In this document: positions 16,540 to 25,205 of the stretch, piece by piece
Numbering within the stretch: the first letter of the stretch is position 1
How the letters are laid out: every line of letters begins with the position of its first letter
DNA from: Rhizobium sp. CCGE 510
GTDB taxonomy: Bacteria; Pseudomonadota; Alphaproteobacteria; Rhizobiales; Rhizobiaceae
Length of the DNA stretch: 44,428 bases
Assembly (NCBI RefSeq): GCF_000292525.1
Contig: NZ_AEYF01000054.1
Span: 1-44,428 of the forward strand
Reading direction: 5' to 3'
Position numbers and translations under genes: made by a program
The notes under the pieces: model-generated
Database searches by the model: none
What the model was told of the DNA's origin: nothing
What the model saw: only the letters and a program-made list of their open reading frames with translations

Positions 16540-17544
16540 GTGTTTAGTCCCGGCATTTGATGGTGCATTATTTTCCTTGGCATGGAGGGAAGCACTATGG
16601 GCCAGGTTCTACACGGGAGCGCCACGACGACAGAGGCAATCCGTCGAGCAATACAAAATAGTGAAGAGAGCCTGAGAACGCTTTCGAAGCGATACGGGAT
16701 CAACCAGAAGACCGTAGCTAAATGGAAGAAGCGGACATCGTTGGCCGACCTTCCTACAGGCCCGAAGGCCCCACACTCGACGACCCTTTCCCTCGAAGAA
16801 GAGGCCGTCATCGTCGCCTTCCGCCGGCATACATTGCTGCCGCTCGATGATTGCCTCTACGCTCTTCAGCCGACCATCTCACATCTGACGCGATTCGTCG
16901 TTGCACAGGTGTTTGCAGCGCCACGGCATTTCACGTCTGCCGGAGGTCGGAGGCGACAAGGAGCCGAAGAAGAAGTTCAAAAGCTATCCGATCGGCTATT
17001 TCCACATCGATATTGCCGAGGTGCAGACGGCCGAGGGCAAGCTCTATCTCTTTGTAGCAATTGACCGAACATCCAAGTTCGCGTTCACAGAACTCTACAC
17101 CAAAGCCGGCAAGATGAATGCCGCCCAGTTCTTGCGCAATCTGATCGCGGCAGTGCCCTACACCATTCACACCGTTTTGACCGATAATGGCATTCAATTC
17201 ACCAACCGAGCTTGTGATCGAAATGCCTTCCAGCACATCTTCGACTGGGTCTGCGACGATCACAGCATCGAGCATCGCCTGACCAAGGTGAAGCACCCCT
17301 GGACCAACGGACAGGTCGAGCGGATGAACCGAACGATCAAGGAAGCGACCGTCAAGCGCTTCCACTACGACGATCATGCGCAATTGAAAAAACATCTGGC
17401 CGACTTTATCGACGCTTACAATTTCGGGCGCAGGCTCAAGACGCTAAAGGGCCTCACGCCTTACGAGTTCATCTGCAAACAATGGACTTTCGAGCCAGAT
17501 CGATTCATCATCGATCCGATCCATCAAATGCCGGGACTAAACAC
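16540..17544 (+). mobile_element. IS481-like insertion sequence inside noeI
   Basis: 1005 bases bounded by a perfect terminal inverted repeat of about 23 bases. The left end reads GTGTTTAGTCCCGGCATT; the right end ends AATGCCGGGACTAAACAC. It is flanked by a 4-base direct repeat CTAG at 16536-16539 and 17545-17548. Removing the element and one repeat restores the noeI frame, which fixes the boundaries. It carries one transposase gene that is now frameshifted. Confidence 0.92.
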
Positions 17545-17548
17545 CTAG
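16582..17548 (+). pseudogene. IS481-family transposase, frameshifted
   Basis: The N-terminal part reads IRRAIQNSEESLRTLSKRYG then INQKTVAKWKKR, a helix-turn-helix of IS481 transposases. Near 16892 one extra T breaks the frame; the other frame continues with LHRCLQRHGISRLPE, FHIDIAEVQTAEGKLYLFVA (first catalytic Asp), HTVLTDNGIQF (second Asp) and NGQVERMNRTIKEATVKR (the Glu). All three DDE residues survive. Programmed frameshifting is not usual in this family, so this copy is probably inactive. Confidence 0.85.
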
Positions 17549-18164
17549 AGAACATCGATCTCATCTGGATGGATGTGCAAGGAGCCGAGGCCGACGTTAT
17601 CGCCGGGGGCAATCAGAGCCTGCGAAGAACGCGCTACATATATACTGAGTATAGTGATCAGGAGCTCTATGAAGGCCAGCTTCCCCTGCGCGCCATTCTT
17701 GAGCTCTTACCTTCCTTCCAGATAGTAGTTGAGTATCCCCGAGGAGTGGAGGGTGACGTTTTGCTCAGAAACACGAGCCTATAGCCGTTTCGATCTCCCT
17801 TTTTTGCAATTCATTTCCGCCGCCGGTTAGCAAAGTGAACCAATCCTCCCTCGACCTTTGCCGCTTGGATACATCGAAGAGTCCGATGAGGCGAAATTTA
17901 ACCGAGTCCTCTGGGATGATAAGCGGGTTATCATCACAGTATCAACCGGGCATGACACCGGCAGATCTTTAGGAGGTCCATAAGGGATTCCTCGGTGTCA
18001 CTCCGGTGCATGCGGCGCCCTTTGCTATCCGGGATGAAGGGGGATGGCGGCAAGGACATGCGCAAGACCACCGAGGATAGAAGTCGCGATGGGGTGAAAA
18101 AGCACCGCCGAAAACAATGGGTTTGGCGGACACTTGGTGGTTCGGGCTGGCAAGACGTCGTCTA

Positions 18165-18211
18165 CATGCATCAAATGGATGACTCGCATTTAAACAATAG
18201 ATTTCACCAAT
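18165..18211 (+). promoter_or_regulatory. nod box upstream of the secreted Cys-rich protein
   Basis: ATTTAAACAATAGATTTCAC (from 18188) matches the nod box core at 16 of 20 positions, preceded by a CATGCATCAAATGGATG half-site and followed by CAATTTT. It faces right, 165 bases before the 110-codon gene at 18376 and about 660 bases before nodD. Confidence 0.75.
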
Positions 18212-18375
18212 TTTCGCGGATGCTCCATAGACGGCCATCTCCACTCCCCGGGTATGATCCGTTGAAAGGCTCTCGACCAATCCAACAACACCCGTAGCCC
18301 CGAAGTACCGGCGGCGGGAATGGCATCAATCCTACTTGGTGTCGCCTGGCCTTAGCCAACGAAAGGAAACGTCCC

Positions 18376-18708
18376 ATGAAGGTTATTGGCTACCACGTCG
18401 TCGTCGCCGCGTTGCTCGCATTGACATTGCAGGCCGGGCCGTCATTTGCAGCAGATGATCGTGACCAAGAATCCGGCCCGTCGATAAGTGACCTCCGCGC
18501 AAACCAGACCGGTGCTGACAAAACCCATTCAGCAGAGCACACTCAAGACTGCAATTGCCAAGATGCGCCTGCCGAAGAAGGTGAATGCTACGAGTGCGTC
18601 TTACCCCCCGAAGTACATATTCAAGACGCCGAAGTCATCGACGTCGCAGACCGCAACCTATATCCGCGGAAATCACTGCTACTCGCCAGAATGATCAGGC
18701 GCCACTGA
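18376..18708 (+). CDS. small secreted Cys-rich protein of unknown function
   Basis: A 110-residue protein with a clear Sec signal peptide: Lys2, a hydrophobic core (VVVAALLALTLQA) and likely cleavage after PSFA. AAGGA lies eight bases before the ATG. The mature part of about 85 residues is acidic and hydrophilic, with four cysteines close together (CNC, nine residues, CYEC), followed by a VHIQDAEVIDVADRNLYPRK segment and a basic tail. The four Cys could bind a metal or form two disulfides in the periplasm. It stands between a nod box and nodD in the same direction, so NodD/flavonoid control is likely. I do not recognise the family and no catalytic motif is visible. Confidence 0.7.
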   Translation: MKVIGYHVVVAALLALTLQAGPSFAADDRDQESGPSISDLRANQTGADKTHSAEHTQDCNCQDAPAEEGECYECVLPPEVHIQDAEVIDVADRNLYPRKSLLLARMIRRH

Positions 18709-18874
18709 ATCGTGTCGGTTGAAGATAGCAGTAAGACCATTGAAGCCACGGCAACTGGAATGTCAATACTTTCCCAATTTTAGGCGACCCTTTGCTTTTT
18801 GATCTCTCTCGGCGCCGCACCGCGAGACCGAGCCTTTTCACCTTTTCTCTCCCCACCTCGCTACGGATGAAGAC

Positions 18875-19819
18875 ATGCGGTTCAAGGGCCTTGATCTGAA
18901 TCTCCTCGTCGCACTCGACGCCCTGATGACCGAGCGTAATCTCACGGCGGCGGCGCGCAGCATCAACCTGAGCCAGCCGGCCATGAGCGCGGCCGTCGGC
19001 AGGTTACGCACCTATTTCAATGACGACCTTTTTACCATGGTCGGTCGCGAACTCGTTCCAACCCCGCGTGCGGAGCGGCTCGCGCCTTCGGTCCGCGAGG
19101 CTCTGCTTCACATCCAGGTCTCGATCATATCCTGGGATCCGTTTAGCCCGGCTCAATCGGATCGCTGCTTCAGAGTCATCCTTTCCGATTACACCGCACT
19201 CGTTTTTTTTGAAAAGGTCGTGAGGCGTGTCGCCCGAGAAGCGCCCGCCGTCTGCTTCGAGTTGCTGCCTATCGCCGATAACTACGATGATTACCTGCGG
19301 CGCGGCGACGCCGATTTTCTCATCTTTCCGGAATTGCTGATGTCGCGCGCACATCCTAAGGTGACGCTATTTGAAGAGACCCTCGTGTGCGTGGGCTGCC
19401 GCTCGAACAAACTACTCTCGGAGCAACTTACACTCGAGAGGTATATGTCGATGGGACACGTTGTGGTGAAGTTTGGGAACGCCCGGACGGCTTCCATCGA
19501 GGAATGTTGTTTGCTTGAGCACGGGCTTAAGAGACATGTCGAAGTAGTCGTGCAGGGCTTCAGCATGATTCCGTTCATGCTTTCAGGGACCGAGCGCATA
19601 GCGACAATGCCCTTACGCCTAGTCAAGCAGCTCGAAAAGACAATACCCCTGCGGATCGCTGACCTTCCGCTACCGTTGCCCGCGTTCACACAGGCCCTCC
19701 AATGGCCCGCCCTTCACAATAGTGATCAGGCAAGCCTCTGGATGCGGGACGTGCTATGTCAGGAAGCATCCCGCATGCCCTCGCCGAATGAGGTAATGAG
19801 ACGTCTCAGGATTTCCTAG
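18875..19819 (+). CDS. nodD: NodD, LysR-type activator of nodulation genes
   Basis: A 314-residue LysR regulator. The N-terminus MRFKGLDLNLLVALDALMTE then RNLTAAARSINLSQPAMSAA is the NodD helix-turn-helix almost to the letter. The remaining part is the flavonoid-responsive effector domain (RVILSDYTALVFFEKVVRR, ELLPIADNYDDYLRRGDADF, EETLVCVGC). NodD binds nod boxes and activates on sensing plant flavonoids; it would serve the four good boxes of this window. Length is normal for NodD (about 310). The C-terminus is intact. It is transcribed towards, and convergent with, the nodBCSIJ operon. Confidence 0.97.
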   Translation: MRFKGLDLNLLVALDALMTERNLTAAARSINLSQPAMSAAVGRLRTYFNDDLFTMVGRELVPTPRAERLAPSVREALLHIQVSIISWDPFSPAQSDRCFRVILSDYTALVFFEKVVRRVAREAPAVCFELLPIADNYDDYLRRGDADFLIFPELLMSRAHPKVTLFEETLVCVGCRSNKLLSEQLTLERYMSMGHVVVKFGNARTASIEECCLLEHGLKRHVEVVVQGFSMIPFMLSGTERIATMPLRLVKQLEKTIPLRIADLPLPLPAFTQALQWPALHNSDQASLWMRDVLCQEASRMPSPNEVMRRLRIS

Positions 19820-20168
19820 CATTCTTTCGTGGTTTTGTCGTTCGGCGTGATTCATGGCGTCGGAATGAGGAGCCTCTTTGAGACGCCGCCGCTACAGTCT
19901 CAAGGATGATCGATCGTGTCGCCGCTGGCCCAACAGCCGCGCTGACTGACGACCAAGCATGGAGGAACTGGACAGATGCTCTCCTACCCCCGCCGTTCAA
20001 CCACCAATGAAACAACCTCCTCGACAGTTTTGTCGACGACGCAAGTCGAAGGTTCACGCAGCTCCAATCGACATTAGCAAGGAGCGGCAAACCAACCCCT
20101 AATATGGGACGGGTTCACCACATCCGAGCCGTGGCGCCAGATTGCCCTCCGGTGATACCTCGACGTCT
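19820..20168. other. intergenic stretch between nodD and the cupin gene
   Basis: A convergent intergenic region of about 350 bases. I see no gene and no clear terminator hairpin with a T run. Confidence 0.4.
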
Positions 20169-20585
20169 TTATTTTTGCTGCAGAACATTCTCACTGCCCT
20201 TTTCCACCTGATCGATCACGAGCAGCTTTACCGGCTCGGTGCCGTTGTTCGCCCCTTTATGCCATATCCCCCAGGACTCGACGATAAAATCCCCTGCCGT
20301 GAAAATGCTTTCTTTCCCAGATTCTGTATTGGTGACCGTGATCTCCCCGGAAAGCACATAGCCATAGCGCTGATAGCGATGCTGATGAATTGGTAACGTC
20401 GCACCGGGCGCAATCTCATAAATCGAAGCGATGACCTCGACGTCCTTCCGTGGAACGATGATGGGCTGACCGGCAATCGTACGATCGGTCCTTAAGATAA
20501 GCGTAGCCGCGACCGCTTTGTTTTCGAACGCGTTCGCGGGACACGCCAGAGCAAAGAGCGCCGTGGCGATTGAGATGACCTTCAT
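20169..20585 (-). CDS. periplasmic cupin-domain protein
   Basis: A 138-residue protein with a signal peptide (MKVISIATALFALACPANA) and one small cupin barrel: GATLPIHQHRYQRYGYVLSG, carrying two metal His and the Tyr/Gly turn, then GDFIVESWGIWHKGANNG with the third His. The metal and substrate are unknown. AGGAG lies eight bases before the ATG. It is about 205 bases behind nodJ in the same direction, so it could be the last gene of the nod operon or separate. A role in Nod-factor export or flavonoid handling is possible but not shown by the sequence. Confidence 0.75.
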   Translation of the reverse strand: MKVISIATALFALACPANAFENKAVAATLILRTDRTIAGQPIIVPRKDVEVIASIYEIAPGATLPIHQHRYQRYGYVLSGEITVTNTESGKESIFTAGDFIVESWGIWHKGANNGTEPVKLLVIDQVEKGSENVLQQK

Positions 20586-20790
20586 TTGCTTTTCTCCTGA
20601 TGCACGCCGGATCTTCCTGAAGGGTGTTTGCTACCGAGTTCGGCCAGTTGCAGAGCGAAAACCTGCATCGTCTCACCGGCGCCGACACGGGTTCATTTGT
20701 TCCCAGACTATGATGACTATCTCCAGAGCTCTGCGGGTCTTTTCCAGACACTGCATCGCAATACCCCTCCTGGCGTGGGTGCGAGTAGCG

Positions 20791-21579
20791 TCAAGACATC
20801 AGGCGCCGACGCAACAGCGCTGCCGACAGGAAGAACGGCAAAATCCCGTAGATGCAAAGCGCGCCTATATGCAGGCCCATGCTGCTCGCGGGACGCCCAA
20901 GCATTGCCGGGCGTATGAGGTCGATCGCATGCGCTAGAGGCAAGAACTGCGCTACCTGCTGAAAGGTCGGGGGCAGTTGCGTGATTGGAAACACCGCGCC
21001 GCACAAGAACAGCATTGGTGTGAGGACGAGCGTCTGGTAAAAAATGAAATACTCGTAACTGGGCGCAAGCGCCGTGACTACCATCGCCAGGCTCGCGAAT
21101 GCAAATCCAGTGAGCATGATAACTGGCAACACATAGAGGACTGACGGCCACGTCGCATAGCCTAGCACGGTGGCGACAATTATGATTCCCGTACCGGCAA
21201 GAAATGCCTTGCTCGCTGCCCATGCCAACTCACCCAGGATGATGTCCCCGAGTGTCATTTGTGTGTAGAGCATGGCTTCCCAGGTGCGTTGGGCGTGCAT
21301 TCGCGTAAAAGCCGCGTAAATCGTCTCGAACGTCGCAGACGTCATCGCGCTTGTCGCCACCATGCCGCCCGCCAAGAACGCAACGTAGGTTGTGCCGTCA
21401 ACGCGACCCACAATAATTCCGAGACCAAGGCCGAGGCCAAACAGGTAGATCATAGGATCGGCCAGACTTCCAACAATTGACGCAAGTGCTACTTTCTTCC
21501 ATGCCAGATAGTTGCGTCGCCATATCGCAATCCAGTTAAAAGCGTTGGCGGGTAGAGCCGCGGCACAACCTTCACCCAT
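20791..21579 (-). CDS. nodJ: NodJ, permease of the Nod-factor exporter
   Basis: A 262-residue ABC-2 type inner-membrane protein, the normal length for NodJ. It has six hydrophobic helices (for instance DPMIYLFGLGLGLGIIVG, ILGELAWAASKAFLAGTGII, YVLPVIMLTGFAFASLAMVV, FIFYQTLVLTPMLFLCGAVF) and the ABC-2 pattern MLFLCGAVFPITQLPPTFQQ. With NodI it exports lipochitooligosaccharides. The ATG follows the nodI stop by one base, so the two are translationally linked. Confidence 0.96.
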   Translation of the reverse strand: MGEGCAAALPANAFNWIAIWRRNYLAWKKVALASIVGSLADPMIYLFGLGLGLGIIVGRVDGTTYVAFLAGGMVATSAMTSATFETIYAAFTRMHAQRTWEAMLYTQMTLGDIILGELAWAASKAFLAGTGIIIVATVLGYATWPSVLYVLPVIMLTGFAFASLAMVVTALAPSYEYFIFYQTLVLTPMLFLCGAVFPITQLPPTFQQVAQFLPLAHAIDLIRPAMLGRPASSMGLHIGALCIYGILPFFLSAALLRRRLMS

Positions 21580-21582
21580 CGT

Positions 21583-22533
21583 TCACTTCTCCATCTCGCG
21601 CCCGGTCAACCGCAAAAACACATCCTCAAGATTCGGCGGACGCTGCAGAATACGCAAGCCCGCGCGCTCCCGTAACCGCACACGCACCTGCTCCGGGTCG
21701 GACACATAGCAAAAAAGGGTCTCGCCGCTAATTTCGATGCGATCGGCATATGGCCCGACCAGCGACTCCAATTCATGCGGATCGCCGCCGTAGATCTCAA
21801 TGACTTCGCACCCGATCAGTTCATCGATCAGGTCATGCGGACGCCCTTCGGCAATGCTGCGACCTCTTTCGAGTACGCAGAGTCGATCGCATAACCGTTC
21901 GGCCTCTTCCATGAAATGGGTGGTCAAGATGATCGTTTTGCCGCGCGTAAGCAGGGAACGCAGGCGCTCCCAGATCAGGTGGCGCGCGTGTGGGTCGAGA
22001 CCGGTGGTCGGCTCGTCCATGACAAGTAGCTGCGGGTCATTGATCAACGCACGCGCTAGCGTCAGGCGCCGCTTCATGCCGCCTGAAAGTTCAGACACAC
22101 GCGCATTCACCTTGCTCTCTAGGCGTGCAAACTCAAGGAGCGACGGCATGACCGCTTCAACTCTGCGTGTATTCATGCCGAAGTAGCGGCCGTAGACCAG
22201 CAGATTCTCGCGCACAGTGAATTCGGGCTCAAGGTTGTCGAATTGCGGCACCACGCCGATACCCTTGCGCGCCAAACGAGCCTGGGCAGGTACCGGCACG
22301 CCGAGCACAGTAATCTTCCCCGCATCAGGGGATGTCATGCCAAGGATCATACGTGCGATCGTGCTCTTGCCCGCGCCGTTCGGTCCAAGCAGCCCGAAGC
22401 ATTCCCCCGGGGAAACACGGAACGATAGCGCGTTGACCACGGCCTTGTCGCCATATGTCTTGCTTACGTCGGAAAAATCTATTGCGGGCATGGACATACC
22501 CTCATCTGACCGTCGGGCGCCGTTGACTGGCAT
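21583..22533 (-). CDS. nodI: NodI, ATP-binding subunit of the Nod-factor exporter
   Basis: Up to 316 residues; the native start may be the ATG at 22497 or 22491 (MPAIDFSDVSKTYG), since the first 12 residues are not NodI-like. It shows Walker A GPNGAGKST, the Q-loop VPQFDNL, the ABC signature LSGGMKRR, Walker B LLVMDEPTTGLDP and the switch His in ILTTHFMEE. The C-terminal IEISGETLFCYVSDPEQV, RPPNLEDVFLRLTGREMEK part is characteristic of NodI. NodI pairs with NodJ at the inner membrane. It follows the nodU relic and is still in line with the nodB promoter. Confidence 0.96.
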   Translation of the reverse strand: MPVNGARRSDEGMSMPAIDFSDVSKTYGDKAVVNALSFRVSPGECFGLLGPNGAGKSTIARMILGMTSPDAGKITVLGVPVPAQARLARKGIGVVPQFDNLEPEFTVRENLLVYGRYFGMNTRRVEAVMPSLLEFARLESKVNARVSELSGGMKRRLTLARALINDPQLLVMDEPTTGLDPHARHLIWERLRSLLTRGKTIILTTHFMEEAERLCDRLCVLERGRSIAEGRPHDLIDELIGCEVIEIYGGDPHELESLVGPYADRIEISGETLFCYVSDPEQVRVRLRERAGLRILQRPPNLEDVFLRLTGREMEK

Positions 22534-22559
22534 TTCTTCCGTTGGCTGGGTTCCTCCTG

Positions 22560-23203
22560 GTCTATCGCACCGTATGTGTTCATTGCGTCCTCATTAAAGG
22601 GCTGCAGCAGCATCCGGGAAAACGCCTCGTCCGTGGTAATTGGCAATCGTGTTGCAGAGCAGCCGAATGTCCCTGAGCTTTTTATATTCGAAGAGTACCT
22701 CGGCGACTTCGTGGAGAGAGTGCCTGGAATGGTCTGCAATCGTGCAGATTCATCGAGATTGACAACAGCCGGAATTCTCTCCTGGCGTCCCATCCGCGTC
22801 TGATGCTTAAACAACATATCGCAGTCCGGAGTTCGAGGGCTGACTATATAAGGCGCGCGGTCCTCCAGGCAGATCGGAGCCACGGGCTGCGGAGGCCGTG
22901 CGGCACGTATCACGAGGATAGGTCTTGTAAGGAAATGCCCTGTCATTGGAACGAGACCGGAGCCCTCGACGGATCCGAGAGAACTTTCAGCATTGCACCC
23001 CAGCCATCGATGATGATTTGATCAATAACGCGTGGATCCGGACCGTGTTGCGACAAAGCGGCGCCAATCGCGTCGAAATTGTCGACAGTTTCATATCGCG
23101 GGTTGTTGCCCCGCTTCTCCTGCTCGACGCAGAAGGCGAGCCACCCATCCTCGACAAGCGCGTCCGCTCCGACACGGGTCAATTTAATACCACAGACGCG
23201 CAT
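22560..23203 (-). pseudogene. nodU: nodU relic (Nod-factor 6-O-carbamoyltransferase)
   Basis: The first 86 codons (22943-23203) read as the start of NodU: MRVCGIKLTRVGADALVEDG and CVEQEKRGNNPRYETVDN. A second piece in another frame (about 22560-22900) is the C-terminal domain: PVAPICLEDRAPYI, VVNLDESARLQTI, and NEDAMNTYGAID. Normal NodU is about 560 residues; about 350 residues of the centre, including the catalytic motifs, are deleted. The position between nodS and nodI is the nodU position of nodBCSUIJ operons. The O-carbamoyl group made by NodU is therefore not expected from this gene. Confidence 0.85.
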
Positions 23204-23239
23204 AGTGTCTCCATGTCTGAACGTCGAGGGTTGGGGCCG

Positions 23240-23851
23240 TTAGGAGGCCGGATTTCGGAAACAGGCGAGTAAGCAATCTTCGTTGACCGACTCACCCCGA
23301 CACTCAAGCCGCTCTACCTCGAGCAAAGTTTCGTTCAGCATGCCGAGGACCGTCTCAGCACCAGCAACGTGGCCCCAGCGACGACAATTGGCGTCGCGCG
23401 CCGATCCGAAAACCAGACATCCATCTGGCGCAAGCATCCGCACTAAATTCTGAACAGCCCCTCTCATCTCGGCCATTCCTCCAATGTAGTAGAGCACTTC
23501 CGCCACAACGATCAAATCAAACCTCTCGTCAGGTGAAAACTGTTGAACATCAGAGACTATCCAGCTGATGTGCGGAGAATCCCTCATGCGTCGACGCGAT
23601 CTTTCTATAGCGTGAGGCACAACATCGATCACGGTGAGCCGTTTGCAGTGGGGGGCTAGCTGCACCGTAAATGCGCCGGCAGCGCATCCCACTTCGAGCG
23701 CATTTGAGATGGATCCCTGGGCAAGCGCCAAGCGGAGCATTTGCGTGTGACGCTCACGCTCGAATGGATTGGCGTCGAGTCCCCATGGATCGGGTGCAGC
23801 CAGTTCCCGATTCAGCAATTGATAATTGTCGCTCTGTGTCAACTCGTTCAC
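23240..23851 (-). CDS. nodS: NodS, Nod-factor N-methyltransferase
   Basis: A 203-residue class I SAM methyltransferase that methylates the free amino group of the deacetylated non-reducing glucosamine of the Nod-factor precursor. The start (GTG at 23851) gives MNELTQSDNYQLLNRELAAP then DPWGLDANPFERERHTQML, the NodS N-terminus. The SAM-binding motif is ALEVGCAAGAF, with VIDVVPHAIERSRRR and DLIVVAEVLYYIG following. Length is normal. It starts 15 bases after nodC. With nodU broken, NodS is the modification enzyme left in this operon. Confidence 0.95.
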   Translation of the reverse strand: MNELTQSDNYQLLNRELAAPDPWGLDANPFERERHTQMLRLALAQGSISNALEVGCAAGAFTVQLAPHCKRLTVIDVVPHAIERSRRRMRDSPHISWIVSDVQQFSPDERFDLIVVAEVLYYIGGMAEMRGAVQNLVRMLAPDGCLVFGSARDANCRRWGHVAGAETVLGMLNETLLEVERLECRGESVNEDCLLACFRNPAS

Positions 23852-23866
23852 CTCGGTAAATAAATC

Positions 23867-25198
23867 TTACTCGTCGCTGCACATGCAGTCAGACGTCATT
23901 CGCCTGGCAGGATCGCGGGCGGGGTTGAGCCTTCGAGGCGCTGTCGCATGTCCAGAACTTTCTGTAGTGCGTGCATCAGTCGTCGGATGTTGATTCGAGT
24001 TGCCAGCAGAGCTGCGCGACAGCCAGTCGCTATTGCTCAGCGTGCACAGCGCGTAGGCTTTCAAGGGAAGTAGCAGAAAAATATTGATGAATGCATGCAG
24101 AGAGAACCCGAGGAACCGTAGTTGGCGGGCCCGAAGCGCGACAACGCTGCAGCGAATCATCGTCATGACCACAATCATCAGGGCTGCCAACCAAGGCACG
24201 GTGCCTGTCAGTGCAAGCTGTGCGAGCCCCGTCAGCACTGATAGCGCCAGAAGCAGCGGTCCGAGGTTCTGTCCGACAACGTCGAGCGTAAGGAAGCGAT
24301 TGAGGTTGGGCAGCAGGCGCAGCCCAAGCAACGTGTCCCGGAACGTGCTCCGCGCCCAGCGTAGTTGTTGGCGCAGATACGGTCCTAGCTTGTTCGGAAC
24401 GACTGTCGCTGCGATGGCGCTCGGCACGTACTCCGTTCGAAAGCCTGCCTTCAGCATGAGAATGGTGAGATGCCGATCCTCACCGAAATCGCTTGGCTTT
24501 CCCCGAAAATACTGTGACTCGTACTGTTCAAGGAGCGAAGCGAGCGCAGAGCGACGGTACATAGCACATGGACCGCAGCAGCACATAACGGCTCCGAAGC
24601 GAGCTTGTGCCGCACGCTCCTCGTTGCAAGCCAGCCAGTACTCCATATCGATCAAACGGGTCAGCCAACTGTCGTTTCGGTTGCGGGCCGTCAACTGTCC
24701 CATGGCCGCGCCGACAGCCGGATCTTTCATTTTAGGCACGAGCTTCCTGATGACGTCAGATGCGAGGATCGTGTCGGAGTCGACGTTTAACACCATATCT
24801 CCAGCAGAGCGGCGTATCGCGGCGATCTGTGCCTTCCGTTTACCGACATTCTGGGGAAGCAGGAGAATATTGAATCTGGGGTCTCGTGCGAAGGCCTCGT
24901 GCACAAGTCGCAAAGCCTCGCGATTTTCGGAACCGTCATCAACTAGGTAAACCTGCAGCCTTCCCCCGTATTCCTGACCCGCGATAGAAGCCAGGCACTC
25001 CGAAAGCGTGCGGGGATCCTCGTTGAAGCTTGGCACGATGACATCTACGCTGGGCAGCTCGTCAAAGCCGCCCAAGCCCTGGGACGCCAATGAAACATCG
25101 GTCGGCAGAGAATAAACGGCCTGCATGCTTTTATAAGCAGTCGAGAGAAGTGCATAAAGCGAGACGGCTACAGTGCTGGTTGTGTCAAGCATATCCAT
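23867..25198 (-). CDS. nodC: NodC, chitin oligosaccharide synthase
   Basis: About 443 residues from the ATG at 25198, eight bases after the nodB stop; the frame stays open to 25249. NodC is an inner-membrane family 2 glycosyltransferase that builds the N-acetylglucosamine backbone of Nod factors from UDP-GlcNAc. Seen: an N-terminal hydrophobic helix (TVAVSLYALLSTAYK), VDVIVPSFNED, YLVDDGSENR, NVDSDT, the acceptor motif GEDRHLT, and the processive motif QQLRWARSTF, followed by three or four membrane helices near FLTLDVVGQNLGPLLLALSV and NIFLLLPLKAYALCTLS. A hydrophilic C-terminal tail (about 40 residues, rich in Arg, Thr, Ser) is somewhat longer than in many NodC. Confidence 0.97.
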   Translation of the reverse strand: MDMLDTTSTVAVSLYALLSTAYKSMQAVYSLPTDVSLASQGLGGFDELPSVDVIVPSFNEDPRTLSECLASIAGQEYGGRLQVYLVDDGSENREALRLVHEAFARDPRFNILLLPQNVGKRKAQIAAIRRSAGDMVLNVDSDTILASDVIRKLVPKMKDPAVGAAMGQLTARNRNDSWLTRLIDMEYWLACNEERAAQARFGAVMCCCGPCAMYRRSALASLLEQYESQYFRGKPSDFGEDRHLTILMLKAGFRTEYVPSAIAATVVPNKLGPYLRQQLRWARSTFRDTLLGLRLLPNLNRFLTLDVVGQNLGPLLLALSVLTGLAQLALTGTVPWLAALMIVVMTMIRCSVVALRARQLRFLGFSLHAFINIFLLLPLKAYALCTLSNSDWLSRSSAGNSNQHPTTDARTTESSGHATAPRRLNPARDPARRMTSDCMCSDE

Positions 25199-25205
25199 CG
25201 GATCT

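Larger units (their letters stand above)
16121..17784 (+). pseudogene. noeI: noeI, Nod-factor fucose 2-O-methyltransferase, broken by an IS and a frameshift
   Basis: An FkbM-type SAM methyltransferase gene. The first part (16121 to about 16310) reads VIFDIGCNDGSDAQRFLRLL, then YCFEPDPRPVARF. A one-base change near 16310 shifts the frame, after which SEVAISDRNGMIEFHPSNGN, PKNHLSEYAWVRFDRPISVE and TRRLDDWCSEAGL follow. An IS481-like element sits at 16540-17544. Taking it out with one copy of its CTAG repeat restores EAGLENIDLIWMDVQGAEAD in frame, and the gene then runs to its stop at 17784. NoeI adds the 2-O-methyl group to Nod-factor fucose; with both lesions no activity is expected. Confidence 0.85.

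Noticed and set aside
24084..24950. A 288-codon plus-strand frame opposite nodC
   Set aside because: Antisense shadow of nodC, no motif and no start signal.
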